This document shows positions 42,020 to 54,340 of a stretch of 64,000 nucleotides of DNA, piece after piece. Made by a program: the position numbers and the translations under genes. Every line of letters starts with the position of its first letter. Position 1 is the first letter of the stretch. Source of the stretch: Tenodera sinensis (lineage: Eukaryota; Arthropoda; Insecta; Mantodea; Mantidae); assembly GCA_030765045.1 (NCBI GenBank), contig CM060967.1, forward strand, positions 17,626,284 through 17,690,283, in the 5' to 3' direction. The notes under the pieces are model-generated. The model ran no database searches, had not been told where the DNA came from, and saw only the letters and a program-made list of their open reading frames with translations.

Positions 42020-42654
42020 CTTAGTCCTTCAATTGCTGCTTGACGAGACGGGCACTTTTAACTTTGGTATCCCTCCACGCCTTTGTTACTGTATGACCTA
42101 AATTTACAAATGACTCGTCTGTATAAACAATTGATTTCCCCTGGTCCCTAAACCTTTTACGTCTTTTAGATATTTATGTCGCCATCTGATGATATCGATG
42201 TCGTCTGTTTCTATTAATATGCACTTGTTACCCTTTCTTTCATATTCGAACCACAAATCAGAGTGGCCCTTGAGAAATTTGGTAGGGTCTCATCACTGTT
42301 GAACTGTGACAAAATTATATTCAGCGTGGGTGGAATATTTGCAAACTGTAAAGAATGAACAATTCGCCGCACTCCACCTTGCACTATTCAATCATATTGC
42401 GTTAACCTAGCGTTTTGTGTAGTCCCGCCCTTTTTGCTTTCTTTTTCGATGGCGTTCTTAGAGGTCCTTCCATTAGTTCCTTTTTAATCATACACACTAC
42501 TGCTTCTGAACACCCGATAGCCTTAGCTGTTTCTTTTACTGCCTTTACTGCCAAGCATTTTGCTTCAAAAATAATCTAACACATTCATAATTACTTGGCG
42601 TTCCTTACTTCTTAATTTACCAACATATCGTCTCTTCCTAGCTTCCCCCTCCAT
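42020..42654 (-). pseudogene. IS630/Tc-mariner-like (DDE_3-type) transposase pseudogene
   Basis: From ATG at 42654 the minus strand reads EGEARKRRYVGKLRSKERQV. After a frameshift come AVKETAKAIGCSEAVVCMIK and KELMEGPLRTPSKKKAKR (helix-turn-helix and GPLRTP linker). Farther on come ETDDIDIIRWRHKYLK and then IVYTDESFVNLGHTVTKAWR, the block carrying the first catalytic Asp. This order matches insect DDE_3-domain transposases. Multiple stops and frameshifts, and the second half of the catalytic domain is missing. Confidence 0.72.
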
Positions 42655-44029
42655 AACTACAAATATTTACAAAAATATTAAACAAATAACGCAATAACAG
42701 CTCACAGTTACACACACGGCTCCTTTCGAACTAATGTTAGTGCTGCTCCTTATACTATCTTCTGTGTCAGGCCTGACGCTGAATAGATGAATACCTTTTG
42801 TTTGCCCTACTGGACAAAAGAAAGAGGTTACTGCCTTTTGGTTTATTTTAAAAACTTTCTCCAACCTTCCTCAACATTTGTTCTCGCTGGTTCCCTGATG
42901 TAAACTCAATAACAAAAAAGTTTCACACTGCGTAACTTTTGCAGTGCACAGATATAAAATTTTCCGAAAACATTTAATTTAAAAAATTATAACCCTTAAC
43001 TGGGTAAACATAGAGAATTCAAAGTAGGCAGGTAGTAGCACTATAGTTTACTCTACCTAAGAAAAAAATATAGATGCATTCTAGCAGTTAGTTTGTTAGT
43101 TAGTGCGTGATGAGTGTAGAAACAGCAAATATTGGACTTCTATTGAAAAAAACGTTTTCTGAAGAAATTTGGACCTATAGAAATGTATAATGACTCTGAA
43201 AAGGATATAACCTGATAGAGAAAAAAATTCTGCGTAGGATAATGTGTTCAAACCTGAAATTTATAACAAATGAATATTTATACCATGCTATTAGGAATGT
43301 GGCAACAGAGCGAGGGTAGAAAAGGACGCGGCTAATGGCAACTTGTATGCGCTAGATAGAGACAGAGATGTCCCATTTAACTCCATACTGTCTTCTAAGA
43401 GTGAAACGCTATCCCCAAACGTATTGCACCCTTCCCGCCATCTGTCAAACTCTGTGCTCCTGATCGCATCTATGCAAACCTTCCCTCCCAAATTTATCAC
43501 AACAGTCCACATACTTGTCTCCCACAATCCTCTTTAATTATACTTTTAAAGAACCCTTTTGTTTCAAATTAGCCCAAAATCTCTTGTCTACTTCATTCTA
43601 AAATCCTACTTCACTTTGATCCCTAAATTTCCACTGTTCCCCCATTCTTTTTTACATGCGTTACTTCCATTTGGAATTTATATCTTTTTTTAAGCAATGT
43701 TATCCCCTAGCTTTAAAATACTGTGCAATATTAAATTCAGTTCATCATGCATTAGTAATACTTGTAACAGGATTACGCTGAGGCATAATTTTGTCTCAGA
43801 AGTCTTCTTTTTGTGTCATTTTTCTGAAACTTTTATTACAGCAGTCTTGCTCCTGCTATTGAATTTGGTTCTCCATGACTTCCTCTATTTAACCCTTTTA
43901 ATCAGGCTTGTGCAACCCTGGACTCTCATTTTTTCACTTGGTAAACATACAGTTATCAGTGGAAGGCTGTGAGCATGCCGCGCTCAGAGAGCACCAATTG
44001 CCCAGACCTACTTTTAATGCTCTTTTAAT
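42655..44029. other. no feature recognised
   Basis: 42660-42960 may be the terminal part of the transposon above. 43270-43540 has several overlapping short open frames on both strands, but none matches a family I know. Confidence 0.35.
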
Positions 44030-44520
44030 GCGGGATGGCTCAGGCGGTATCAACTGTGGCCAACATCTGGAGGTCATTGGTTCGATTCTTGTGGCTGACC
44101 TTCCTGACCCATGGTTTTTTTCAGGGTTTCCCCGGGTCACTGGGAAGGTTATTTACATCCCCTGAATTTTCTGACCCTCCATTTCTCTTTACTCTCCTTT
44201 AACTTCAGCTTCATCTGCTTTAGGATTGTGTCTTGGCATTGCATGGCAGAGAAAGAGGATCTTATGTGAAACTGGTGGACAAAGCGGCGTCTGGGCGGGC
44301 TTTTACCTATTTACTCCGCCATTCTTTCACCAACTGCTCTATCTTTTCTTACATCTATTTCGCCCTGATTTTAGATCATTTCCTTATCTCACTCTCGCAC
44401 CATGCTTGGAGCTGATGACCCATGCTGGCTACTCTCTCTGTCTGCTGTTCGACAGCATGTGACCCCAGGCTCTATCTTGTAAGTCCTCCGTACGAGGACG
44501 AGGGTAAACAGAGAAAGAAG
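44030..44520 (+). mobile_element. composite SINE: SINE-B head with SINE-A-like 3' part
   Basis: 44030-44185 holds cattggttcgattcttgtgg (B box) and the SINE-B body ctgaccttcctgacccatgg. 44270-44520 holds ctggtggacaaagcggcgtc and tcttgtaagtcctccgtacg, as in the SINE-A body and tail, ending gaagaagaagaa. Either a nested or a chimeric element. Confidence 0.6.
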
Positions 44521-44720
44521 AAGAAGAATGCTCTACAAGTTCCAAAGCCTTCCTCCCTAACTCAGCCAATGCCACTCCCTTCGATGAAGCTTTAGGCAAT
44601 CTCAATACCTCCCTACAAAGGATTCTGTAAATTACATCCATTTTGAACCATCCCTGTCAAGCTCCCCACACTTCCACTCCAGATACGATATTCTTCATAT
44701 CACTACCGCTTCATAAACTT
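44521..44720 (-). pseudogene. possible LINE C-terminal fragment
   Basis: The minus strand reads DVIYRILCREVLRLPKASSK and then GVALAELGRKALELVEH. It resembles the region after the reverse transcriptase of several non-LTR elements (...RFCKKVLGLPK...ALAELGR). No catalytic motif, so confidence is low. Confidence 0.35.
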
Positions 44721-47700
44721 TCTCTTATCACTTCATTGGTGTATTTGAAATCTTATTTAAAAGTATTCTAATTGAAGTATTCTTGTATCTTCATGTTAAA
44801 CGAGATACATTTACAGAAATTATGTTATTAAATTATTATATACAAATTATTAATAGGTTATTCGTTTGTTTAGTCAGTGTGGCCAACTGTATCCCATCAA
44901 TCGCTGAAAAACAATTTATTGCGCTTTGCAATCGAGTAACATATAACCTTCTATTGGACCATTAGTATAATTCAAGCTATACCTACGTTAAATTGCAAAA
45001 CAAAATCAACTGCTTTATTCGTTATTATTTATACAAAAGGTTTGAAATTCAAAATATGTCATACATATTATCAAATTGAAGGTAGAAATATAATATCGCT
45101 TATAAACTTGTAGGAAAAAATGGATAAACCATACTTAATAGCTACAGATTTTACATTGCTTACATACATTACTTTATTACATGTTTGTTAATATGAAAGA
45201 GCATCTCGTTCCGTAAATGTTCGACCAATAAGTGTTCCACTACTGGGCTGGAAGACTGTTGCAAACAGTTTGTATGTAGCAACTGACCATGCAGCAACAT
45301 CGTAAAACTGTTCTAGATAGGCATAGTTAAATCAAGTTACAGTGATTAGGTTAATTGGGCGCAAATCTTGTTATAGCATTCATAAAAATGGGGGTAAAAT
45401 TGTCGTGGTTAGCTTTATTCTTTCGCAAGAGATGTTTTTCATTCTTAGGTTGCAGCCAAACCGCTATAAATTTAAAGTTTCATGCATTTACTTTTTGTTT
45501 AGAGGTTATGTTGCATTAAAAACTTCTGTAGGGTATTTGTATACACGTGTGCTTGCATGATGCATAGCTATTCTGAGCTTATTTGATTATTTAAGTAAAA
45601 CTGCTTGCATGCTGTAAGGAAGGGATAGATTTATAGACTGTGGTAGCAATTTTTAATGTATAACTTTACTCACTTTTCACAAAAACTATCCATTACATTG
45701 ACTTTTTTACTACACAGTATGCATTTTTAAGAAGTTAAACTCACCACTAAGTTTTCTTTTCTTCGATGTTCAAGTTTTGCTTGCCACAAGTTGCACAGAA
45801 TTGTTTATATTTGGATACCATTTAAAAAACAGCTGAACTGATATGCCTAACATTTTAACAATTCTTCAGGTGAGCTTAAATTCTGCAGTGAACTTGATAA
45901 TAATGCATTATAACGTCTCTTTGGAAACCATACAATTTCCACAGTTTGAGAGAAGTAATTCGTAAGACAGAGTAACGTGTTTTTACAAACGTTTGCATAC
46001 ATAACATTTATAAAAATAGATTTACTAAGGTTAGACGACTGTATAAATTGGTTCACGTTTAACGAGTTTTGAGAAAAGTGAACTCAAAGTTTCGTAATAA
46101 CATTGTAAACATGTTGAAACCATGTGATAGACTGCACGAAACATTTAGTGCATGAAATCTAACGTCAAGACGCGATATTGAACAAAGGTAAGAAAAGTTC
46201 AGGCTTATAACCAGGGCCCGGACGTTTATGACGTCATAGTTTTTTTGTTTGTGTTTTTTTTTCATGGAAAATCTAAGTGAAGCATGATTTTATCAATGGC
46301 GATTAAAATTATGCAATTCTCTTGGGTCATATTGCTATATTTAGGCTTTCTTTTAACTTTCTTGTCATTTTTCATATTATAGTCACATTTTCTCTTAAAT
46401 TTTCGCATTTTTGGCACATTTCTATTCCAATTTCGCATATCTTGCAGTCGTCTCAGAGACGATTTTTCACATGTATCTAATTCTTGTCTGTAAGTCTTTT
46501 TCCCGTTGCAATGTTGCATGCAAACGAAGATTGTTCCTTTTTGAAAACTTTAAAATGTATGTAACTTGCTACTGTAATTCTTCTTTCTGATCGTCCTTCA
46601 AAATGTATTTATTTCATTCTGTGCAGAGCTGAGGATTAGCTTTGGATTGAGCAATTAAATAAATTCAAAATGCAACAATAAAATTAATATTATATTATTG
46701 AGTGTGCTATATTTTAAAAGTAGATTTTCAATATAATGTTACTTTAAACAGCATTACATTTGTTTAAATTTCGAAAATTTTAACACTACGCTTTAATCGG
46801 TTGTTCGAGGCGCCGAACAGAAAACCAACTGCCCAAAATTCTGCGCTCGAAAATAGTCCTAAATATCACTTTGTACCAAACTGTTTCAGTTTTTGAGAAA
46901 TACACTACCTGGTTAGGTACAGTGAAACCCGAATGAAATCCCATTTTTTAACAGTGGAGTAGACTGTTCTTGGTTAACTATTGTATTTTTATACGATAAT
47001 TTGCTATGATCGCTAGAAATTACAATATCTAAAGCTATTAATCGATTTTGCATACAAAATCTGTTAAACATTTGAGAAAATAATGAAGAAATCCTGCTCG
47101 CTGCTCAGGAAATGGATCTTTTAAAATCCTCGGCACGAAATGCCGCTAAATTAGTCATATTAAAAGTTTAGTAGTCCATGAATCATGCAACAAGAGTTTG
47201 CTTGTGTAACTGGATGCTGGTTAGTATTGTTGCTGGCAGAGTAAATCCAGAGTTTATCACATTTTCAGACGGAGGTTGCTTGGAACTGAATGAATGAGTT
47301 AGTTCATTGGGCTGAGACAAACTTGACCTTGTGCAGAAAGTTTCGCTCTATCATGAAAAAGAAAAAGTTGCATGTATGGCGTGGTTTGGACGTGCACAGA
47401 ATAATACAGCATCTTTTAAAGGTTACTATCCATGGACACAGGCATATGAAAATCATTTTCTGAGCAGTTAACTGACAAATGAATGCAGGCCTCTTCTATT
47501 GCTCATGTAGTTTACGAATCAGTTTGACTAAGGAGGTGTTTTTAAGGACATAATTATCACTGTCCAATTGTGGCCCCCTTGTAAACCCAATCCGACGCCT
47601 GTAAACTAAATATATAAACATAACAAGAAGATCTCAAACAAATGTCCAAGGAAATATTGCCAGAATGACATATAGATGCCTGAAATGTATTGTTGAGGGG

Positions 47701-47800
47701 GATTATTTTCAATACCTCGTACTGCCTTTCAGGTTAGTCGGCATCCTTATTTTCGGTTTTCAATATAATTGTACTTCTTTCTTCGTTATCTGACTACAAC
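44721..47800. other. no feature recognised
   Basis: 3 kb of AT-rich sequence. A Lys/Arg-rich minus-strand open stretch at 46519-46262 matches nothing known and probably reflects composition. A C-run (47800-47816) closes the interval. Confidence 0.4.
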
Positions 47801-47816
47801 CCCCCCCCCCCCCCCC

Positions 47817-48056
47817 ATGTAAGCCTTACAAGCCTGTGCATAGTGTCAGGCGCCCGTCGAGGAGCACAGGAACCTATGTACCAGACAGTGAAGACCTGGA
47901 AGCGGGTGGTCAGCCAAGCACCAGATATGAGAGGATGATAAACCGGAAAACCCATGCAGACGCCGTTTCGTGCACACGAATAGCACATGCTGGTCCAGGG
48001 ATCGAACCCTGGCCGCCTAGGTAGTAGGCGAACGGTCTAACCACTCGGCCACGGCA
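47817..48056 (-). mobile_element. SINE-A copy, inverted
   Basis: On the minus strand: TGCCGTGGCCGAGTGGTTAG (A box), GGTTCGATCCC (B box), acgaaacggcgtctgcatgg, ttccaggtcttcactgtctg and ggcttgtaaggcttacatgg. It is the longer 3' subtype, like the 12.4-kb copy. The C-run next to its 3' end obscures the target duplication. Confidence 0.85.
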
Positions 48057-48409
48057 GTACACTTTTACGCTTCTACCAAAAAAATGTTTTGGGCGGGATA
48101 TGCTGTTTCGATTCCCCGCCGCTGCCGCCTTGATCCCCCAGTACATCGCCACACTCCTACGGCCTACAATCCGAATAATCTCACTGTATTAAACATTTTT
48201 CCCGTGTGAAATGTACTCATAATGCATGAACATGACTCTTAAACATTATATTTTATAACAAAATTAAAAACTGAGTCGTGAGTAACGATTTTTTTTACAA
48301 ATTGTTTCACTTACAGACACCATATTTTATTCTAGAAGCCGAGTAATTGCAAGGCGGGTAAAGCAAATCAAAATGCCAACGATTTACGTTTGTTTAGAAC
48401 CCACTGATT

Positions 48410-48705
48410 GGTCGTCTTAATATAGAATGATGTGACGCAGCGGTTATTGCGCACATTTATCGAAGAGTCGGCGCCAGCAGAGAAGATAAGGTGCGCGCTC
48501 AGCCAGCGTAAACACGATACGCGTTATTAACAGAAGACTAGAACTTGCTGGATATTTGGGCATAGCGACAGGTGTATGTATAAGCCAGCGCTTTGGCGAA
48601 GTGAGCGAGTGAGTTGGTGTTTACCCGAGTGAGGAAGTATAGCGGTGTCTTGCGGTGTTCGAATAAGTGAGTACGTCAGTGGGTACTTAAGTGAGTCAGC
48701 GAGAT
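48410..48705. other. CpG-richer stretch with GTGAG-type short repeats
   Basis: gtcggcgccagcagagaaga, gcgcgctcagccagcg, then a run of degenerate gtgag/gtgagt words (48600-48700). The composition is unlike the flanks. It could be an LTR or 5' untranslated region of an element, or a relict promoter. No termini were found. Confidence 0.3.
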
Positions 48706-48711
48706 AAGAAA

Positions 48712-49125
48712 ACTCAAGATATACATTTCATTTGCCACGAAACTATCTTAAATACATGGTATTTTAATCCAAATATGTAGAGCCTTTTGGATGACTTTTG
48801 CATAACTGGTAAACGGTAAGAGATAGACCAAATCTTACTATACAAAAATGTAGATCTCGCTAAGACACCAATTTATGTCCAGATACATTTTTTTGTACAG
48901 TGAACCATTTCGGAGATATTTCTTATTTGTGTCAGTTTTAGAAAACAAAACTTTCGTGAAGTGGAACATCGTTGTTAATTTTTTTATGTTAAGTGTGCAA
49001 AGAGAACAGAATTTCAAAGCTTTAAAATATTTGACTATCGCTCAAAGCGATTCTAACATACCCTTGTACCTACAAGGAAATAAGCAATAAGATAATTTGT
49101 ACAAATGTTTATCTCAACTAAGCCA
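48712..49125. repeat. family R: short inverted piece joined to a plus-strand piece
   Basis: 48712-48778 is minus-oriented (caagatatacatttcatttg, tggtattttaatccaaatat). 48784-49125 is plus-oriented (tggatgacttttgcataact to caatgtttatctcaacta-like end words). The junction is internal, so this is a rearranged copy. Confidence 0.75.
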
Positions 49126-49554
49126 ATGGAAGTACACTAATGATGTTTTCCTGCTGTAGATGCAAGTAATTAAGCATATTTTCTCCGCGAGATGTTTTAT
49201 TCTCACAAACGCTGTTTACTCATAGAAATGATTGATTGCAGTGGAAAAGAAGGAAAGTGATCCAGAGAATCGGTCAACATTGCACTGTTGGTAGTTAATA
49301 CTGTTGTTTTGCATAGAGTTAATCACTTGTGTGGATTGCCCCTGATGGCATGTTCAACAGATCATCCAAAATCCCCGCCGCTCTCCTCCTCGCGTAGTAT
49401 CGATTTCACAGAATGTCAAGCAAGATAGGCGCTGAGGGGCGGTTTAGCAAATGTCACAAGAACCACCATGACATTTGTCCCTTCACACTGACAGTCTAAC
49501 GTGGCTTGGCATGTGTGGGCACAATAAATTAATAAAATCTGATGCGTTACTTTT
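49126..49554. other. no feature recognised
   Basis: Unassigned; mixed composition with a GC-richer patch at 49360-49520. Confidence 0.35.
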
Positions 49555-50700
49555 GACTTTCGATACCGAAATTTCACTGAAAATTATCATTTTGAGCTCC
49601 TCTAAATTCAAAAATTAATTTTATGTATAACTCAAAAACGAAAAGTCGGTTAAATACCAAACTTGGAATTTAAGTTAACCATCTTTGAAGGATGGGACAT
49701 GAACCTTCTCACTGAACTATCCTTTACATGAAAAGTTTTTCGAAATTTTTGATTTTCTCAAAAATGCCTATAAAGATTTTGATTAATATACTTTCATAAC
49801 AAATTAAACATATATTTTGAATTTTCTGGGAATGTGCTCTGGGGTGCTCTTCATTGCAAAAATTATTTTTACATAACTGGGAAACCGTAAGAGATATACA
49901 AAATCTTACTATACAAAATTTTGCATCTGTTAAAGCACTTCACACTATAATGAAGGGAACTTCACAAGGTAATCGCAGATCGCTAATTGCAATTACGCGA
50001 AATGTACATTTCATTTGTCAGGCAAATATATTAATCATATGATATTTTAATAAGAATCGTTAGCCATTTTTGAGAAAATCATAAATAATATTCATGTAAA
50101 GGGTACTGTGGTTTTGAGTGGATTTTCTTGAAAAAAAAAATATGTCGCAACCTTGAAAGACGGTAAACGTAAATAAGTGTGGTATTTAACCGACTTTTCG
50201 TTTTTGAGTTACGCTAAAATAGAAAATAATTATTTTCTATCTAAAGCGTAGTTTGGGGTGGGTTTTCATGAAAACTTTTGTGTCGAATCCTTGGAAGATC
50301 GTAAACTTAAATGCCTAATTTGGTATTTAACGGAATTTTAGTTTTTGAGTTATGCTAAAATCAAAATAATTATAGTTTTCTTTTAAAGGGTAGTTTGGGG
50401 TTGGGGAGATTTTCCTGAAAATCTTTGCCACATCTTTGGAAGACTTAAATACCGACTGTGATATTTAACCAACTTTTCATTTTTGAGTTGTGCTAAAATG
50501 AAAAAGAATTAGTAATTTGAGATGGGGTGGATTTTTTTAGGAGCCTTGGAAGACGGTAAACTTAAATACAGGGTATGATATTTAATCGAATAAATGCTGT
50601 TGTGTTTTAAAAACTATTTTTATGGATTCATTGACTCTCAAAACGTGTATTTTCGCTAAAATCAAGGTATTGAATTTTTGACTGGAGTGTAGTACTATTT
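49555..50700. repeat. family R: large inverted pair with tandem units of about 140 bp
   Basis: 49555-49935 is plus-oriented (gataccgaaatttcactgaa, gtataactcaaaaacgaaaa). 49990-50700 is minus-oriented. In the minus part the block ccgacttttcgtttttgagt with the adjoining tagtttggggtggg words recurs at about 50190, 50330 and 50470, with a partial fourth unit to 50590, so an internal segment is tandemly amplified. The locus could form a long hairpin. Confidence 0.8.
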
Positions 50701-51094
50701 ATAGTTGTAGAGGAAGTAAATAGGAAGGTGTGTTAATGCGTGTAGCAGTAATTTCAGTTGAACTGTTCACTAGTGACAGTTAATAGGGAGTAAAATCACG
50801 ATAAACCCTACACACGTTTAATCGCAGTAAAAAGATAACAGTATCAGATAATGTTCCTCCAGGGACCACTGCTTTTGATCTTGTGCCTGCTACAGCTGCT
50901 TTATGCGTCGCAGTCACACGATCTTCCCTACCCATTGTTGTTTTACACACTGTCCGTGTAGAACAGGGATGTCCAACCGTCTCTCTTTGGAGAACCTTCC
51001 TAATGAGCCCCTATACCTACTCCAATCCTCCAGTCGAAGAGACAGTCAGTATCCACTGAAGGACACAGACGATTTTATGGCCATTTCTAGGTCA

Positions 51095-51183
51095 TAACTT
51101 GAATTGTCTGGCAATGCCCCCAGAATACCTCTTCATTCTGAATGATATTTGCATAAATGGTAAACAGTAATATTTTATGCGAA

Positions 51184-51214
<31 letters not shown>

Positions 51215-51340
51215 CTGAATTGAATTAAATGTTTATAAATAAAACCCAACGTAAATAAACCTAAAGTAAACGAGTGAACATCATTGCGTATTTTATATAA
51301 ATTTTGTGTTTTAACGAGATCTACCTTTTTTGTGTGAAGC
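51095..51340. repeat. family R scraps around a GA microsatellite
   Basis: 51100-51175 is plus-oriented (ttcattctgaatgatatttg, cataaatggtaaacagtaat), then (GA)n at about 51183-51211. 51300-51335 is minus-oriented (gtgttttaacgagatctacc). The joins resemble the rearranged copies at 48.7 and 49.6 kb. Confidence 0.6.
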
Positions 51341-51748
51341 CATCAACCTTGTGGACTCGCTACTCTATTTTGAAATCAGATGCTCGAAGTCGAGATCGGA
51401 ATAAAATTAATACTTTCGCGTCTGCGCACATATGAGAACGCAGCCAGCTGTTTTACTGCCAGAGTGAGTTTAATGCAATTCTTGTCTCAGGTAAGCGTAC
51501 AGTAGTACTTCACTTGTTTACCTCAATACTGTGATGGTTAAGAACAAAAGAACATTAGGAAAAGCCGAAAAATCGAAATTGCTAATTTTGTTTGGGAATT
51601 ACCAAATCGGATTACTTTCAATATATGGCATTTGTGGCGTACCTATCGTTTCACAGCTGCATGTATTACATTTAAAATAGTTTTTTTATTTTCGTAAAAG
51701 AAAAAAGATACTGGATTTTGGGAATAGATTTGGCTAAATCAAATTTAA
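51341..51748. other. no feature recognised
   Basis: AT-rich, unassigned. Confidence 0.35.
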
Positions 51749-52105
51749 TTACATTTTGCGAACATTAATTTTGAATAGCCATTCTATTAAGGTAAATTGT
51801 CCTTTGCAGGCTTAGAAACAAAAGAAAAACTTTTGTTTTAGCTAGATTCAAGAAATTACAAGTTTAGACATAACCACAAAATGTGTTTTAGTGAAAGTTT
51901 TCAAGGCAAGTTTAACAAATTTGTGTGAAAGGTTTGGTTAGTTACATTTTGCGAACATTCATTTTGATCATGCATTCCATTAAGGTAAATTGACTTTGTA
52001 AGCTTAAAGATAAACAAAAACATTCATTCAGTTTTGTTTTAGCAAGACTTGAAAAATTAAGGCAGGCTTTGACATAACCACAAAATGTGTCTTATCGAAA
52101 CTTGA
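51749..52105. repeat. tandem duplication of an approximately 193-204 bp unit
   Basis: ttacattttgcgaacatt occurs at 51749 and 51942, tctattaaggtaaattg and tccattaaggtaaattg follow each, and acataaccacaaaatgtgt occurs at 51868 and 52072. Two direct, diverged copies with small indels. No other copies were seen. Confidence 0.75.
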
Positions 52106-52997
52106 GGAATTATTTTGAAAATTTCAATCTAGTAAAGTTCTCAAGGTAGCTCAACACATATGAGTGACTGAAAACAATCTCAAGCAATTGGAGTTCGGTA
52201 ATCACTTATGAAGAGTTAGAATCAAATGAATTTTAGGTGCGACGAAATTGATCTGGTCATCTAGTAATTTTTACTCATGCCCGAGTATAAGTGATATGAA
52301 ACTGACTATAATGGGAATTTAGATACTTCGCTCCGCTCGTATCATAAACACACTCGCATCTTAATTACCTCCATTACAGACTCGTTGCAAAATATACTAT
52401 TTAATTACAATAATAAGATAGGCTTTATTCAGTTTACCCGATTCGCCCTGTTTACTGTAGATCTATATAGGTTAAGTATCTCTCAGGGGTACGTGGCTTT
52501 CTTCTTGAAATTTCTAGTTTAGAACAGAGCTATTGCAAAGAAAGAAGAGAGACAAGGCTCAGGAAGGAGAATTCCTGCTATATAGAACATCTTTTAGCAG
52601 TTGAAGAAAGATACTCGACACTAGAGACACGTCATGCCATAAAAAACTTCTTGTTTCGTGGGAAACTTTCGTTCGTCAGCTGTTTTAAAGTAACAAGCAC
52701 TCTGTGATATCTGCCAAGGGAGTTAAATGTGTAGCGACTTTCTTTCTGGAAGTTTATTCTGCGTACGAAGTAAAAGTGGTGCTGTGCTGATACTCTTCGT
52801 ACTTTTGAGTCCTCACTCACACTGATTTTTATCTATTTTCATATATTTATAGCCCAAAAGCCATAGTATATTCATCAAATGTCAGTTTATTTTGAGATAT
52901 GAACACCTTGTGTTAGTCATTTTTTACATTTTGAAGGGTAAATATAACTTTCAGTGAATTTAAGATGGTTTTTACTTTTTCTGGTATTTAGCTATGG
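52106..52997. other. no feature recognised
   Basis: AT-rich, unassigned. No coding motif or repeat boundary. Confidence 0.4.
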
Positions 52998-53115
52998 TAA
53001 TTGGAGGCAGTATTGTATTGCATCCAAAAATTCTATATAGAAATTTCACCGAAAATATGTTTCGAGGTCCCATAAATCCAAAAAGGTTGTGTTGTAAACA
53101 CACGATAAAAATGAA
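52998..53115 (+). repeat. family R start block
   Basis: gtattgtattgcatccaaaa, attctatatagaaatttcac and catgttt-like words with ccataaatccaaaaag give the 5' block only. It is separated by about 540 bases of unrelated sequence from a family R body at 53.65 kb, as if split by an insertion. Confidence 0.65.
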
Positions 53116-53649
53116 ACTTCACTTTTGAATGGCATTGATTGTGCTTATCATTAATTTATTTACATAGAATTATATCCCCTTCCTTTACTATCTCGTTCAA
53201 TTTCATATCTACTTTTTTTTTTTTTTTTCACATTCTGAACTGTCACTTCACCCGCACGTTTTCTCTCACGCCATGCAATTGTTCTTTCTGCGACTGACTT
53301 AGGCATATTCACAACAAAGTTGTATATTTTATTGAAGAAAATAGATTATAAACAAGGAAAACACTAAACAATACTCGAAATGCATTGGTTATACACACGT
53401 GTTGCTCTGTTGACAACGAACAGGTGTACCCAGTGATCGCCACGCCGCCTGAACGCAGTACAAGGAACCACGGACAACTTCTCCGATACCCGAAGGCAAG
53501 CGAGGCTCTACTCCCACTCTATCCGACAGTGTTTACCCCCACCACTTTTCGTCACACAAAAAGGTTGCGGATAAGAATTTCAAAGTCCTCCTGTAAGAAG
53601 TTTCACTTCAAAAAGGAACATTTTAAGAAAAAGAAGCGTGCACGTATGC
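53116..53649. other. sequence interrupting a family R copy
   Basis: It lies between the start block and the body of one family R copy. Mixed composition with a T-run (53213-53229). No coding motif or terminal repeats were recognised. Confidence 0.35.
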
Positions 53650-54070
53650 ATTGACAAACATAACTCAAAAACCAAAAGTAGGTTAATTAGTAACCTTGGT
53701 ATTTAAGTTTAGCATATTTTAAGGTTGCGACACGGAAACTTTCATTCTGAATGAATTTTGTGTAATAGATAATCTATAAAACAGACGAAAATGTTACTAA
53801 ATACGAATCATATTTTTTGGCGTTAAACGTTTCCCATATATTCTTCCTTTTTTGAATTTTCATGCAAACACCGTGGAATTTTAAAGCCATCACAGTAGCG
53901 ATCTACTTATTAAAAATCTGATTATCGCTTTGTGGGATTAGAATTAGAATGTTATTGTGTCTATAACAAAATATGTAAATGCTCAATATATGTTTTTGAT
54001 CGATTATGAAAAGTAGATAGAATTATGAATTTTTGTAAGAATAATTTATAGAAGAGGAAGTAGAAAACGT
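53650..54070 (+). repeat. family R body, diverged copy
   Basis: It runs from gacaaacataactcaaaaac and gttaattagtaaccttggta, through ctttcattctgaatgaattt, to tatgaatttttgtaagaata. The terminal block is missing. Confidence 0.65.
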
Positions 54071-54089
54071 ATTGTAAATGCAGCACCTA

Positions 54090-54340
54090 AGATCTCTCTC
54101 CCTCCCTTTCCCCTCCCTTTCCCCTCTCCCTCCCTTTCACCTCTCCCTCCCTTTCACCTTTCCCTCCCTTTCACCTCTCCCTCCCTTTTCCCTCTCCCTC
54201 CCTTTTCCCTCTCCCTCCCTTTTCCCTCTCCCTCCCTTTTCCCTCTCCCACCCTTTTCCCTCTCCCTGCCTTTTTTCTCTCCCTCCCTTTCCCCTCTCCC
54301 TCCCTTTTTCCTCTGCCTCCCTATCTTTCCATCCCTCTTT
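54090..54340. repeat. pyrimidine minisatellite, 17-bp unit
   Basis: About 15 repeats of ctccctcccttttccct with variants, all pyrimidines on the plus strand. The long Leu/Pro/Ser open frame read through it is an artefact of the repeat. Such polypurine/polypyrimidine tracts can form triplex DNA. Confidence 0.9.

Noticed and set aside
46059..46519. Lys/Arg-rich open frames as a small basic protein gene
   Set aside because: Composition follows the AT-rich DNA; no start context, conserved motif or splice pattern was seen.
49990..50600. CRISPR-like or satellite array of unknown origin
   Set aside because: The units align with the central part of family R, so this is internal amplification of that repeat.
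51749..52105. CRISPR-like array
   Set aside because: Only two long diverged units with no short conserved repeats or unique spacers; the genome is eukaryotic.
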